DNA from: Caballeronia udeis
Lineage (GTDB): Bacteria; Pseudomonadota; Gammaproteobacteria; Burkholderiales; Burkholderiaceae
Direction of reading: 5' to 3'
Assembly: GCF_001544555.2 (NCBI RefSeq)
Contig: NZ_FCOK02000029.1
Span: forward strand, 38,175 to 102,174
Length of the DNA: 64,000 nucleotides
Numbering within the stretch: the first letter of the stretch is position 1; every line of letters begins with the position of its first letter. A model generated the notes under the pieces. That model did not search any database and was not told the origin of the DNA. It saw nothing but the letters and a program-made list of their open reading frames with translations. The position numbers were made by a program, and so were the translations under genes. Below, in pieces: positions 16,201 through 25,352 of this stretch.

Positions 16201-17799
16201 ATGAAGCCGTTCGACGATCAAGGGGACTTGTTTGATTTGCCGCGCAGGGATCACCAGTTGAACCGCCGTAAGTTTTTGCAAGGTGTTGCGGCGCTGGGTG
16301 CAAGCGCGGGGCTTGGCCTGATCGTGCCGGCCAGCGCACTCGCGGCGACGCAGCCAAAGCGTGGCGGTCTCCTCAAGCTCGGCATGGGCGGCGGCAATAC
16401 GACAGACTCGATCGATCCAACGCTGCTGCCGGATTGGGTGCCGCTCAACCAGGCTTACATGCTCATGAACGGCCTGGTCGAGATCGATGCAAAGATGCAC
16501 GTGCAGCCGGAATTGCTCGAGAGCTGGGAGGCAAAACCCGGCGCTGCGGAATGGATTCTCAAGGTAAGAAAGGGCGTGGTGTTTCACAACGGCAAGACGC
16601 TGGATGCAGACGACGTGATCTATTCGATCAACCTGCATCGCGGCGATGCTTCGAAGTCAGCGATCAAGTCGAGTCTCGAGGATGTGACCGAGATCACGAA
16701 GATCGACCCGCTGCAGATTTCGATGAAGCTGAAAAGCGGCAATGCGGACCTGCCTTACCTGCTGTCCGACTATCACCTGCTGGTGGTGCCTAACGGCTTC
16801 AGGGACTGGAGCCATCCAATAGGGACCGGTCCCTTTGTATTCGGCGAGTTCACGCCGGGCGTACGCTCGCTGTTCAAGCGCAATCCGCACTACTGGAAGC
16901 CCGATGCCGCGTATGTGGACGCAGTCGAACTGATCGTGATCAACGACGCCACGGCGCGCACGAACGCGCTGATCTCGGGACAGGTTCACGCGATCAACCG
17001 GGTCGACTTCAAGACCGTCGATCTGCTCAAGCGCAGCCCGGCGGTCAACATAGTGCGCTCGGCCGGCGGCCAGCACTTCACGTTCCTGATGGACTGCGCT
17101 GCCTCGCCCTTCGCCGACAACAACGTGCGGCTTGCCGTCAAATACGGCATTGACCGCCAGAAGCAATTGACGACGATCCTGCGCGGTTATGGGTCGATCG
17201 GCAATGACCATCCGATTCCGAAGACCGACCGTTTCCATGCCGCTGATCTGCCGCAGCATGCCTACGATCCCGACAAGTCGAAGTTTTATCTGAAGAAGGC
17301 TGGCCTGTCGGAACTGAAGGTCGAGTTGTCGACATCCGATGCGGCCTTCGCCGGTGCGGTGGATTCGGCCGCTCTGTTCCAGGGCGAATGCGCGCCTGCG
17401 GGCATTCAGCTTTCAATCCGCCGGCAACCTGCAGACAGCTATTGGGACAAGGTATGGATGCAGGCGCCTTTTTGCATGGGCTACTGGGGCGGCCGGCCGA
17501 CGGCGGACCAGATGCTCTCGACTGCGTACAAGTCTGACGCCAAGTGGAACGACACACATTGGCGCGATCCTAAGTTTGACGCGTTGCTGCTGCAAGCACG
17601 CGCGATGCTCGACGACACCAAGCGCCGCGAGTTGTACCGTGAGATGCAGTCGATGGTGAGCGACAACGGCGGCGCGATGATCCCGCTCTTCGCCGACTAT
17701 ATCGATGCAACCAGCAGCAAGCTTCAAGGCGCCACGCCGCATCCGCTCTTTAACTTCATGGGCGGCCGGCTCGCGGAATACGTCTGGCTGGAGTCGTAA
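16201..17799 (+). CDS. ABC importer substrate-binding protein, peptide/opine family (SBP_bac_5), Tat-exported
   Basis: A 532-residue periplasmic binding protein. The N-terminus has a twin-arginine signal (NRRKFLQG followed by a hydrophobic run and SALAA), and family segments such as LVEIDAKMHVQPELLESWE, HNGKTLDADDVIYSI and GTGPFVFGEF are present. GAGGAG lies 12 nt before the ATG at 16201. An in-frame ATG six codons upstream would overlap that ribosome site. It is the first gene of a five-gene unit: binding protein, two permeases, a double ATPase and a CocE-type hydrolase. The family imports oligopeptides and related solutes; the exact solute is unknown. Its stop overlaps the next start by 1 nt. 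Confidence 0.93.
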   Translation: MKPFDDQGDLFDLPRRDHQLNRRKFLQGVAALGASAGLGLIVPASALAATQPKRGGLLKLGMGGGNTTDSIDPTLLPDWVPLNQAYMLMNGLVEIDAKMHVQPELLESWEAKPGAAEWILKVRKGVVFHNGKTLDADDVIYSINLHRGDASKSAIKSSLEDVTEITKIDPLQISMKLKSGNADLPYLLSDYHLLVVPNGFRDWSHPIGTGPFVFGEFTPGVRSLFKRNPHYWKPDAAYVDAVELIVINDATARTNALISGQVHAINRVDFKTVDLLKRSPAVNIVRSAGGQHFTFLMDCAASPFADNNVRLAVKYGIDRQKQLTTILRGYGSIGNDHPIPKTDRFHAADLPQHAYDPDKSKFYLKKAGLSELKVELSTSDAAFAGAVDSAALFQGECAPAGIQLSIRRQPADSYWDKVWMQAPFCMGYWGGRPTADQMLSTAYKSDAKWNDTHWRDPKFDALLLQARAMLDDTKRRELYREMQSMVSDNGGAMIPLFADYIDATSSKLQGATPHPLFNFMGGRLAEYVWLES

Positions 17800-18746
17800 T
17801 GAAGCGGCTTGTCTTGCAGCGGGTGCTGGCTGGTGTGTTGACGCTGTGGCTCGTTTCGGTGCTGATCTTCGTGGGTACCGAACTGCTGCCCGGTGATGTG
17901 GCTTCCGCCATTCTCGGTCAATCGGCGACGCCGGAAACCGTCGCGGCCTTGCGGGCGTCGCTCGGTCTCGACCACCCGGCGCTGCAACGTTACGGGCTAT
18001 GGCTGCTGCAGTTCCTGCATGGCGATCTGGGGACGTCACTGACGAACGGACGCCCGGTCAGCGAGGACCTGTTGCCGCGGCTGTACAACACGCTGTTTCT
18101 TGCGGGCTATGCGGCGGTGGTTGCGGTGCCGCTGTCGGTGCTCATCGGCATAGCGTCCGCGATATGGCAAGACAGTCTCTTCGATCGCGCGGCCAGCGTG
18201 TTGTCGCTCGCGAGCGTATCGATGCCTGAGTTCTTCGTCGGCTACGTGCTGCTGCTCTTGCTTGCGGTCAAGTTTCCAGTGCTGCCGAGCCTGGCTGCCG
18301 TGTCTCCCGACATGGCGTTTTCCGGGCGTATCTACGCGACCACGTTGCCCACGCTCACCCTCTTGTTCGTCGTGGCCGCGCACATGCTGCGCACGACGCG
18401 GGCGTCCGTGCTGGCCGTGATGGGCAGCGCCTATACCGAAACAGCCATCCTCAAGGGTTTGCCCAAGTCATGGATCGTCGTACGCCACGCGTTGCCCAAT
18501 GCGCTTGCGCCGATCATCAACGCGGTGTCGTTCAATCTCGCGTACCTGATCGTCGGCGTCATCATGGTCGAGGTCGTGTTCGTGTATCCGGGTGTCGGGC
18601 AGTTGATGGTGGACGCGGTGTCGAAGCGTGACCTGCCGGTGGTGCAGGCTTGCGGGATGCTGTTTGCCACGGCCTATGTCGGGCTGAATACCGTGTCCGA
18701 CGTGCTTGCGGTCTGGGCAAATCCGCGCTTGCGGCATGCGAGGTAA
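17799..18746 (+). CDS. ABC importer permease, DppB-like
   Basis: A 315-residue inner-membrane permease with about six transmembrane helices. It opens with the DppB-type N-terminus (MKRLVLQRVLAGVLTLWLVS) and GTELLPGD, and carries the ATPase-coupling EAA-like loop (ETAILKGLPKSWIVVRHALPNALAP). The ATG shares a base with the preceding TAA stop, so translation is coupled. It pairs with the next gene to form the channel of the peptide-type importer. Confidence 0.94.
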   Translation: MKRLVLQRVLAGVLTLWLVSVLIFVGTELLPGDVASAILGQSATPETVAALRASLGLDHPALQRYGLWLLQFLHGDLGTSLTNGRPVSEDLLPRLYNTLFLAGYAAVVAVPLSVLIGIASAIWQDSLFDRAASVLSLASVSMPEFFVGYVLLLLLAVKFPVLPSLAAVSPDMAFSGRIYATTLPTLTLLFVVAAHMLRTTRASVLAVMGSAYTETAILKGLPKSWIVVRHALPNALAPIINAVSFNLAYLIVGVIMVEVVFVYPGVGQLMVDAVSKRDLPVVQACGMLFATAYVGLNTVSDVLAVWANPRLRHAR

Positions 18747-18752
18747 GGGGCA

Positions 18753-19583
18753 ATGAAACTGTTCGGCAAGGAAGTGCCATTAAGCGCGGCGATTGGGATG
18801 TTGCTTGTCGCGGTCATCGCGCTCGCCTCGCTGTGTGCGCCGCTGATTGCGCCGCACGGCGAAACCGAGACGGTCGGCGACGTATGGATGACGCCCGGTG
18901 CCGGCCATTGGCTCGGCACCGACAGCATCGGGCGTGACATGTTTTCGCGCCTGCTGTACGGCGGGCGTACAACGCTCGGCCTTGCGCTGGCGATTACGCT
19001 CCTGTCTTTTTCCCTCGGCATTGTCACGGGGTTTGCAGCCGCAGTGCTGGGGCGCAAGGTCGATCAGGTGCTCTCCAGGATCGTCGACACACTCATGGCA
19101 ATGCCCGTCCTGATCTTCGCGCTGATGATCCTGTCGGTGCTGGGTACGTCCATGCCGGTGCTGATTGGCACGATCGCGATTCTCGATTCAACGCGCGTGT
19201 TCCGGCTCGCGCGGCTGGTCGCGCAGGGGATCGCCGTGCAGGAATATGTGGAAGCGGCGCGGCTGCGCGGAGAAGGGCTCGCGTGGATCATCCGCCGCGA
19301 AATCCTGCCGAATGCGGTCGCGCCGCTACTGGCGGAATTCGGTATGCGCTTTGGCTTCACGATCCTGTTCGTGGCGGGCCTGAGCTTCCTCGGGCTGGGC
19401 ATCCAGCCGCCCTATGCAGACTGGGGTGGCATGGTCCGCGACAACGCCCAGGTGATCAATTTCGGCGGCATTGCGCCGCTGGTGCCGGCCGCGGCAATTG
19501 CGTTGCTGACGATTGGCATCAACCTGATTGTCGACTGGTTGTTGTCGGTGCGGGCCGTCGGGCAGGCGGGGGTGATCGCATGA
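18753..19583 (+). CDS. ABC importer permease, DppC-like
   Basis: A 276-residue permease of the DppC type, with GTDSIGRDMFSRLLYGGRTTL near residues 50-70 and the coupling loop YVEAARLRGEGLAWIIRREILPNAVAPL. It starts 6 bp after the DppB-like gene and ends in an ATGA overlap with the ATPase gene. It completes the transmembrane part of the importer. Confidence 0.94.
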   Translation: MKLFGKEVPLSAAIGMLLVAVIALASLCAPLIAPHGETETVGDVWMTPGAGHWLGTDSIGRDMFSRLLYGGRTTLGLALAITLLSFSLGIVTGFAAAVLGRKVDQVLSRIVDTLMAMPVLIFALMILSVLGTSMPVLIGTIAILDSTRVFRLARLVAQGIAVQEYVEAARLRGEGLAWIIRREILPNAVAPLLAEFGMRFGFTILFVAGLSFLGLGIQPPYADWGGMVRDNAQVINFGGIAPLVPAAAIALLTIGINLIVDWLLSVRAVGQAGVIA

Positions 19584-21229
19584 ACCCGGTCTTGAGAATG
19601 CGGGCGTTGCGGGTCGAGGCGCCCAACGCTCAGGTATTGGTCGACAACGTCGATGTCACGCTCGAGCAGGGGGAAGTGCTCGGGCTGATCGGCGAATCCG
19701 GCGCGGGCAAATCGACTATTGGCCTGGCCGCGCTCGGTTATGCGCGTGGCCGTTGCCGGATCACGGGCGGGGAAGTGTGGCTGGCCGGTGAGAACATCCT
19801 GGGTGCAACGCCTCAACGGCAACGTGCGCTGCGTGCGACCAAGGTGGCGTATGTGGCTCAGAGCGCAGCCGCTGCGTTCAACCCGGCGTTGACCATTGGC
19901 GAGCAGGTTTGCGAAGGGCCGTTGCGGCATAAATTGATGAATCGCGACGAGGCGCGGGCATGGTCGCGCGAGTTGTTCGCGTCGCTCGACCTGCCAGACC
20001 CGGACAATTTCGGGCGACGTTATCCGCATCAGGTCTCCGGCGGGCAATTGCAACGGGCGATGGTCGCCATGGCCATGTCATGCAAGCCATCAATCCTTGT
20101 GCTCGATGAACCGACCACGGCGCTTGATGTCACCACGCAGATCGAAGTGCTGGTCGTGTTGCGCAGGATCGTGCGGGAGTTCGGCGCCGCAGCGCTCTAC
20201 ATCACGCACGACCTGGCGGTGGTCGCGCAGGTAGCAGACCGGATCATGGTGCTGCGGCACGGCCGGATGGTGGAAGAGGGCACGACAGACGCGGTGCTGA
20301 ACGCACCGCGCGACGAATACACGCGGCGGCTGGTCGCCGAACGCAGCGCGGCTGACACGCTGCGAGCCAGTCCCCCTCATGTTGCCGAGCCACTGCTTAG
20401 CATCGAAGGGCTGAACGCGGGTTACCACGGCAAGGCGATCGTACGGGATGTCGGACTGCAGCTGGCACGCGGTGAAACATTGGCGCTCGTTGGCGAGTCG
20501 GGCAGCGGCAAGAGTACCGTTGCACGAGCGATCGTCGGGTTGATCGAACAGCAGACCGGCGTGTTGCGGTTCGATGGTGTGCCTTTGCCCCATAGGCTGA
20601 TTGAGCGCTCGCGTGACCTGAAGCGGCGTATCCAGCTCGTCTACCAGTCGCCCGACGTCGCCCTCAATCCAATGCACACCGTCGGCGAGATCATTGGGCG
20701 GCCGGTGGAATTTTACTTCGGTATCCATAGGGATGAGGTGCACGAACGCGTGCTGGAATTGTTGCGCCTGACCGAACTGCCGGAAACGTTCATCGACCGG
20801 AAACCGGCCGAATTGTCCGGTGGGCAGAAGCAGCGCATTTGCATTGCGCGGGCGCTGGCGGCGCAACCTGATCTGGTGATTTGCGACGAGGTTACCTCCG
20901 CCCTGGATCCCCTGGTCGCGGACGGCATTCTTTCGTTGCTGGAGTCGCTGCAGAAACGGATCGGGCTGTCGTACCTGTTCATTACGCATGACCTGGGCAC
21001 AGTAAGGCGCATTGCGCAGCGCGTGGCGGTGATGCTGCGCGGCGAGATCATCGCTCAAGGCGCTACAGCCGACGTGTTCAATGCGCCAACTCACGCTTAT
21101 ACAAAACGGCTGTTGGCGTCGGTGCCCGAGTTGCGGATCGGATGGCTCGACGAAAACCTCTTGCACAGCACGCGGCCGGCTGAATCGAACACGTTCACGG
21201 GAGACTTGAAGTATGCAGCGCAACAATGA
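19580..21229 (+). CDS. ABC importer ATPase with two nucleotide-binding domains (DppD-DppF fusion)
   Basis: A 549-residue protein with two complete ABC domains. Domain 1 has Walker A GESGAGKST (38-46), signature VSGGQLQRAMVAMA and Walker B ILVLDEPTTALD. Domain 2 has Walker A GESGSGKST near residue 305, signature LSGGQKQRICIARAL and DLVICDEVTSALD. This fused form of the two oligopeptide ATPases is common in proteobacteria. The ATG at 19580 overlaps the permease stop by 4 bp. A frame open further upstream only shadows the permease. The C-terminus overlaps the hydrolase start by 17 bp. Confidence 0.95.
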   Translation: MNPVLRMRALRVEAPNAQVLVDNVDVTLEQGEVLGLIGESGAGKSTIGLAALGYARGRCRITGGEVWLAGENILGATPQRQRALRATKVAYVAQSAAAAFNPALTIGEQVCEGPLRHKLMNRDEARAWSRELFASLDLPDPDNFGRRYPHQVSGGQLQRAMVAMAMSCKPSILVLDEPTTALDVTTQIEVLVVLRRIVREFGAAALYITHDLAVVAQVADRIMVLRHGRMVEEGTTDAVLNAPRDEYTRRLVAERSAADTLRASPPHVAEPLLSIEGLNAGYHGKAIVRDVGLQLARGETLALVGESGSGKSTVARAIVGLIEQQTGVLRFDGVPLPHRLIERSRDLKRRIQLVYQSPDVALNPMHTVGEIIGRPVEFYFGIHRDEVHERVLELLRLTELPETFIDRKPAELSGGQKQRICIARALAAQPDLVICDEVTSALDPLVADGILSLLESLQKRIGLSYLFITHDLGTVRRIAQRVAVMLRGEIIAQGATADVFNAPTHAYTKRLLASVPELRIGWLDENLLHSTRPAESNTFTGDLKYAAQQ

Positions 21230-23267
21230 GGACGCCGCACGCGTGCGCGTGATCGAGCACGTCTGGATTCCGCTTGCGGACGGCACACGGCTCGCGGCGC
21301 GCATCTGGTTGCCGGCCGATACCGATACCCGGGTTGATGCGTCGCCCGTGCCCGCGATCCTCGAATACATCCCCTACCGCAAGCGCGACGGCACGCGTTC
21401 GCGCGACGAGCCGATGCATCACTACTTTGCATCGGCAGGGTTCGCGGCGGTGCGTGTCGATATGCGCGGCAGCGGCGAGTCCGACGGTTTGATGGCCGAC
21501 GAATACGTGTTGCAGGAGCAGGACGACGGGTTGGAAGTGATCGACTGGATCGCCCGGCAACCGTGGTGCAGCGGCGCGGTCGGCCTGATGGGGAAGTCGT
21601 GGGGCGGTTTCAATGCGCTTCAGATCGCCGCTCGCCGGCCACCTGCGCTCAAAGCGATCATCACGGTCTATTCAACCGACGACCGTTACGCGGACGACAT
21701 TCACTACAAAGGCGGCTGCCTGCTCAACGACAACCTGTGGTGGGGCAGCATCATGCTCGCCTATCAGGGACGTCCGCCCGACCCATTGCTGTACGGAGAC
21801 GAATGGCGCTCCGCATGGCTCGAACGGCTCGACAAGCTGCCGTTCTTTCCCGCGTTGTGGATGGAGCATCCGCACCGCGACGACTACTGGCGCCACGGCT
21901 CGATATGCGAGGACTGGTCCTCGATCCAGTGCCCGGTATTTGCAGTCGGCGGCTGGGCCGACAGTTATACGAATGCCGTGTTCCGCCTGATGGCAGGCTT
22001 GCAGGTGCCGCGGCAAGGTCTGATCGGACCGTGGGCGCATATTTATCCGCACGACGGCGTACCCGGGCCTGCAGTGGGTTTTCTGCAGGAAGCGGTGGAG
22101 TGGTGGAACCGCTGGCTGCGTCCGGACCATGACGATCGTTCGGGCTCGACGTCTGAGCGTCCGGCGTTGCGAGAATGGATGGAGACACCGCGCGCTCCGC
22201 AGACCACTTATGCCGCCACGCCGGGCAAATGGATCTCCGAGCCGGCTTGGCCAAGCCCGGCAGTCGCCATGCGGCGCTTGTACCTGGCCGATGGCGTTTT
22301 GACACGCACTGCGCCTGACACGGTGGCTCCTGTTCTGGTCCACACACCGCAGGGTCACGGCGTGGCCGCGGGCGAATGGATGGGGACGGGCGTGGCAGGT
22401 GAGTCGCCCGCCGACCAGCGTATGGACGATGGTCTCGCGCAAGTGTTCGACAGCGCGCCGCTGACCGAACCGTTGGCGTTGCTGGGCATGCCGGAACTTG
22501 AGATCGATGTATCGAGTGACCGTCCCGTCGCGTATCTGTGTGCACGCCTTTCCGAGGTGATGCCGGACGGCTCGGCAACCCGTGTTTCCTATGGCGTATT
22601 CAACCTGACGCATCGCGACGGGTCCGCTGCACCTGTCGCTTTGACGCCTGGCGAAAGATACCGCGTACGGCTGACGCTCGACGCGTGCGCGCATGAGTTT
22701 GGCATTGGCAACCGGGTCCGGTTGTCGTTGGCGACAACCTATTGGCCCCTGATCTGGCCGGCGCCGGAAGACGCGACACTCGAGGTCAGGCTCGGTAACA
22801 CCGCGCTTCATTTGCCGGTGCGCGAGGCGCACGGCGATGAGCTGCCGGTCGAGTTTAATGCCCCTGAGCGAGGTCCCACGACGCCGGCCGAGCAGGTGCG
22901 CGGCGGCAGCATGACACGCACTTCATCCTATGATTTGACCACGGGCGAGTGGACGTACGTGACCGAGGGTATCGGCGGGCTCTTTGGGGAAGGTGTGCAG
23001 CGGTTCACGGAAATCGATACGACTGTTGAGCACAACCTGAAGCGCTCACTGACAATCCAGGGCAACGATCCGCTTAGCGCTCGCTATACGCTGACGCAAT
23101 CACTACGCATGGGACGAGAAGGCTGGGACATCCATGTGCGCAGCGAAGTGCATATGTCCGCCGACAAGGAGCACTTCTACCTGAAGGGTTCGTTGCAGGC
23201 CGAGGAGAACGGCCAGACGGTGCGCGAGCGTAGCTGGGATGAAACCATCCCGCGCCCGTTGCTTTAG
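21213..23267 (+). CDS. CocE/NonD-family serine hydrolase (X-Pro dipeptidyl-peptidase S15 type)
   Basis: A 684-residue hydrolase. The S15 alpha/beta-hydrolase domain is N-terminal, with IPYRKRDGTRSRDEPMHHYFA, VRVDMRGSGESDG and nucleophile loop GLMGKSWGGFN (nucleophile Ser). A jelly-roll X-Pro C-terminal domain follows from about residue 320. The family splits esters or amides such as cocaine and acyl-peptides. There is no signal peptide, so it should act in the cytoplasm on imported substrate. It overlaps the ATPase gene by 17 bp and ends the unit. With the co-regulated Rieske oxygenase this suggests import, hydrolysis and then oxidation of one compound class; that sequence of steps is inference. 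Confidence 0.9.
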   Translation: MQRNNEDAARVRVIEHVWIPLADGTRLAARIWLPADTDTRVDASPVPAILEYIPYRKRDGTRSRDEPMHHYFASAGFAAVRVDMRGSGESDGLMADEYVLQEQDDGLEVIDWIARQPWCSGAVGLMGKSWGGFNALQIAARRPPALKAIITVYSTDDRYADDIHYKGGCLLNDNLWWGSIMLAYQGRPPDPLLYGDEWRSAWLERLDKLPFFPALWMEHPHRDDYWRHGSICEDWSSIQCPVFAVGGWADSYTNAVFRLMAGLQVPRQGLIGPWAHIYPHDGVPGPAVGFLQEAVEWWNRWLRPDHDDRSGSTSERPALREWMETPRAPQTTYAATPGKWISEPAWPSPAVAMRRLYLADGVLTRTAPDTVAPVLVHTPQGHGVAAGEWMGTGVAGESPADQRMDDGLAQVFDSAPLTEPLALLGMPELEIDVSSDRPVAYLCARLSEVMPDGSATRVSYGVFNLTHRDGSAAPVALTPGERYRVRLTLDACAHEFGIGNRVRLSLATTYWPLIWPAPEDATLEVRLGNTALHLPVREAHGDELPVEFNAPERGPTTPAEQVRGGSMTRTSSYDLTTGEWTYVTEGIGGLFGEGVQRFTEIDTTVEHNLKRSLTIQGNDPLSARYTLTQSLRMGREGWDIHVRSEVHMSADKEHFYLKGSLQAEENGQTVRERSWDETIPRPLL

Positions 23268-23322
23268 CTGCCGTTGGTTGAAGATATCCGATGAAGCGGC
23301 CGGGTGTATCTGGCCCGCACCT

Positions 23323-24186
23323 TCATCTACCGAGGGCCGGTTTGGCGCGCCGTTTCTGAGGCCTTGCCTTGGGCGGCACGCGGGCAGGGAGTTCGGACAG
23401 ACGCAGCAGATGGCGCAAGGCCATCATGGCGCCAATTGCCTCAAGCACACCGGCCGGTACCCACATGATCAGGCCGCCGAGGCTCTGGTCGAGCGTCGCC
23501 GGAACCGAGGTGAACGCACGGCCGCACAGCGTAAAGATCGGATAAAGGTCGTGCGACGAGAACGTGATGATCGCGCCCACGAGAATCTGAGGCGTCATGG
23601 TGATGACCGGCGATAACACCCGCAAGCCCGGCCGGGTACGGCTTGGCGGATGCGGCCGGTGATCGAGCAGCATCCACCAGTACAGCAGCCCGCTTACAGC
23701 GACCGACCAGTTCATGAACGTATAGATGCGCCAGTCGAGCATGGCGACAAACTGCACGGATGGAATCAGCCAGAAGACAACCGAGATGACAAACGCGGCC
23801 GAGATGAAGGTCGGATTCAGCACGACGGCGGCTAGTACGCGCGCGGGCCTGCGGTATTGCCAACGCCGCAGCGCGCTGCGCCAACGCAACGGCAGGCCGG
23901 CCCGGAGCACACTGCCTGGATAAGACGCCATCAGGATCAGCGGGGCCAGATGGTGCAGCACCAGATGCTGGAGCCGATGCACAAAGAACTCATGCTCGGC
24001 GTAATAGTCGAGGCGCGTGTGAAGCGCTATGTAGAAGAGTGCCAGGCCTACCCAAAACGCCATGCGCCGGGCAAGACTGATACGAACGTGGCGCGACCCT
24101 CGCGCATACAGCAGCGCAGTAATGACGAAAATTGCCACGAGCCCGAACGAAGGTTCCCATGGGACGAGCAGGTTGAGCAGAGACAT
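23323..24186 (-). CDS. CtaG-like cytochrome c oxidase assembly membrane protein (caa3-CtaG family)
   Basis: A 287-residue integral membrane protein with about seven hydrophobic segments and family residues in EHEFFVHRLQHLVLHHLAPLILM and LDQSLGGLIMWVPAG. These histidine-rich helices are typical of the DUF1404/CtaG family linked to cytochrome oxidase assembly and copper. The C-terminal tail is short and strongly basic. It is the last gene of a minus-strand group behind the sterol-desaturase-like gene, with a 192-bp gap. No oxidase structural genes are near, so its partner is unknown. Confidence 0.85.
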   Translation of the reverse strand: MSLLNLLVPWEPSFGLVAIFVITALLYARGSRHVRISLARRMAFWVGLALFYIALHTRLDYYAEHEFFVHRLQHLVLHHLAPLILMASYPGSVLRAGLPLRWRSALRRWQYRRPARVLAAVVLNPTFISAAFVISVVFWLIPSVQFVAMLDWRIYTFMNWSVAVSGLLYWWMLLDHRPHPPSRTRPGLRVLSPVITMTPQILVGAIITFSSHDLYPIFTLCGRAFTSVPATLDQSLGGLIMWVPAGVLEAIGAMMALRHLLRLSELPARVPPKARPQKRRAKPALGR

Positions 24187-24378
24187 GGCGGGCCGGAGTA
24201 TGTAAGAGAGGTTTGACGCGTCCGCGTCAAACCTCGGCGACTCGCAATGTTAGCAGGAGGGCGAAGGGCTTGCTGGCGGTGCAAAGCGTGGCGCTCGCGA
24301 ACACACAGGTGCTGGCGCCACAGGCCGAACGTCATGCCCGTTTCCAGCCTGAAGCGCCTGGCAAAGGTCCTGATTCCA

Positions 24379-25344
24379 TCAGGAACCGCGCTGCACCTTT
24401 TTCGATGACGCCCGGACTTCATTGAGGAAAAAGCGCAAGCCGCCCACCTGCTGAGCGATGTAACCGCCGCTCGCCATCGATTCCGGCGCGCGCCGGTCTC
24501 CGGTCGGGAGATACTCCGCCGAGAAGTCGGCCGTGCGAAACACGATGTCCCAGATCGGGAAAACAGCGCCGTAATTGCAGGAGTTACGGCCCGCCGCACG
24601 CAGCCCGTGATGCAGACGGTGGAAGCGCGGCGAGACCAGCAGCCTGTCGCCGAGCCAGCCAAAGGACACGCGGATATTCGCGTGGCTCAGGCTTTCGATG
24701 AAACGCATGAACAGGAACAGCAGCGGGAATTGCAGCGGCGGAATACCGATCGCCAGACCGACCACGCCAAACCAGATTGCCGCGACAAGATCATCCAGCA
24801 GGTGATTGCGGTCGTCGGACCAGAAGCTCATCTGCCGTTGCGCGTGGTGCAGCGCATGCAACGCGTACCAGCCGCGCCATGAGTGCGACAGGCGGTGGCG
24901 CCAGTAGTCCGCGCAATCGAGAATCAGTGCGTAGGCGAAGAACGTGATGACCGGATGCCCCAGCAGCGCCGGCACGACAGTCTCCAGCGTTGGCGGAATA
25001 TAGCCTTGGGCGACCACAAAACCGTTCACCCACACCTGCACCTGATAGAACAGCAGGAAACTGACGACGGGCAATACACCAACGCGATTGAGCACCGTAT
25101 AGAACGCGTCCGTCACTACGGCTTTTCGATCTTTCCAGTGTTCGATCGGGAACAGCGCCTCCAGCGGCCAGCATACGGCGTAGGTGACGATGACCGCGAA
25201 CATGCCATACACGCACACGAGTACCCAGTCGAAAGACAGCTCTTCCCACTGCATCCAGCCGAAGTGATAAAGCAGTGGCAGAACGAGGTACTGATCGATC
25301 TCGCCGGCCAGAGCGTTGAACAACCTGTCGAGGAATATCAGCAT
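24379..25344 (-). CDS. Sterol desaturase / fatty acid hydroxylase superfamily membrane protein
   Basis: A 321-residue membrane protein with the di-iron histidine clusters of the family: HRLSH (about 167-171), HALHH (about 181-185), and a late RFHRLHHG cluster near residue 245. Four or five hydrophobic segments surround them. The reaction would be an O2-dependent hydroxylation or desaturation of a lipid; the substrate is unknown. It begins 8 bp after the beta-propeller gene, so the two are probably co-transcribed. Confidence 0.88.
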   Translation of the reverse strand: MLIFLDRLFNALAGEIDQYLVLPLLYHFGWMQWEELSFDWVLVCVYGMFAVIVTYAVCWPLEALFPIEHWKDRKAVVTDAFYTVLNRVGVLPVVSFLLFYQVQVWVNGFVVAQGYIPPTLETVVPALLGHPVITFFAYALILDCADYWRHRLSHSWRGWYALHALHHAQRQMSFWSDDRNHLLDDLVAAIWFGVVGLAIGIPPLQFPLLFLFMRFIESLSHANIRVSFGWLGDRLLVSPRFHRLHHGLRAAGRNSCNYGAVFPIWDIVFRTADFSAEYLPTGDRRAPESMASGGYIAQQVGGLRFFLNEVRASSKKVQRGS

Positions 25345-25352
25345 GGTGTTCT

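Noticed and set aside
19283..19579. Upstream extension of the double ATPase frame into the permease gene
   Set aside because: The ATPase start at 19580 overlaps the permease stop in an ATGA junction. The upstream codons only mirror the permease in another frame.
23306..23313. A fourth GTATCTGG box downstream of the CocE gene
   Set aside because: The other boxes and the -10-like element are missing at the required offsets, and it lies between convergent genes.
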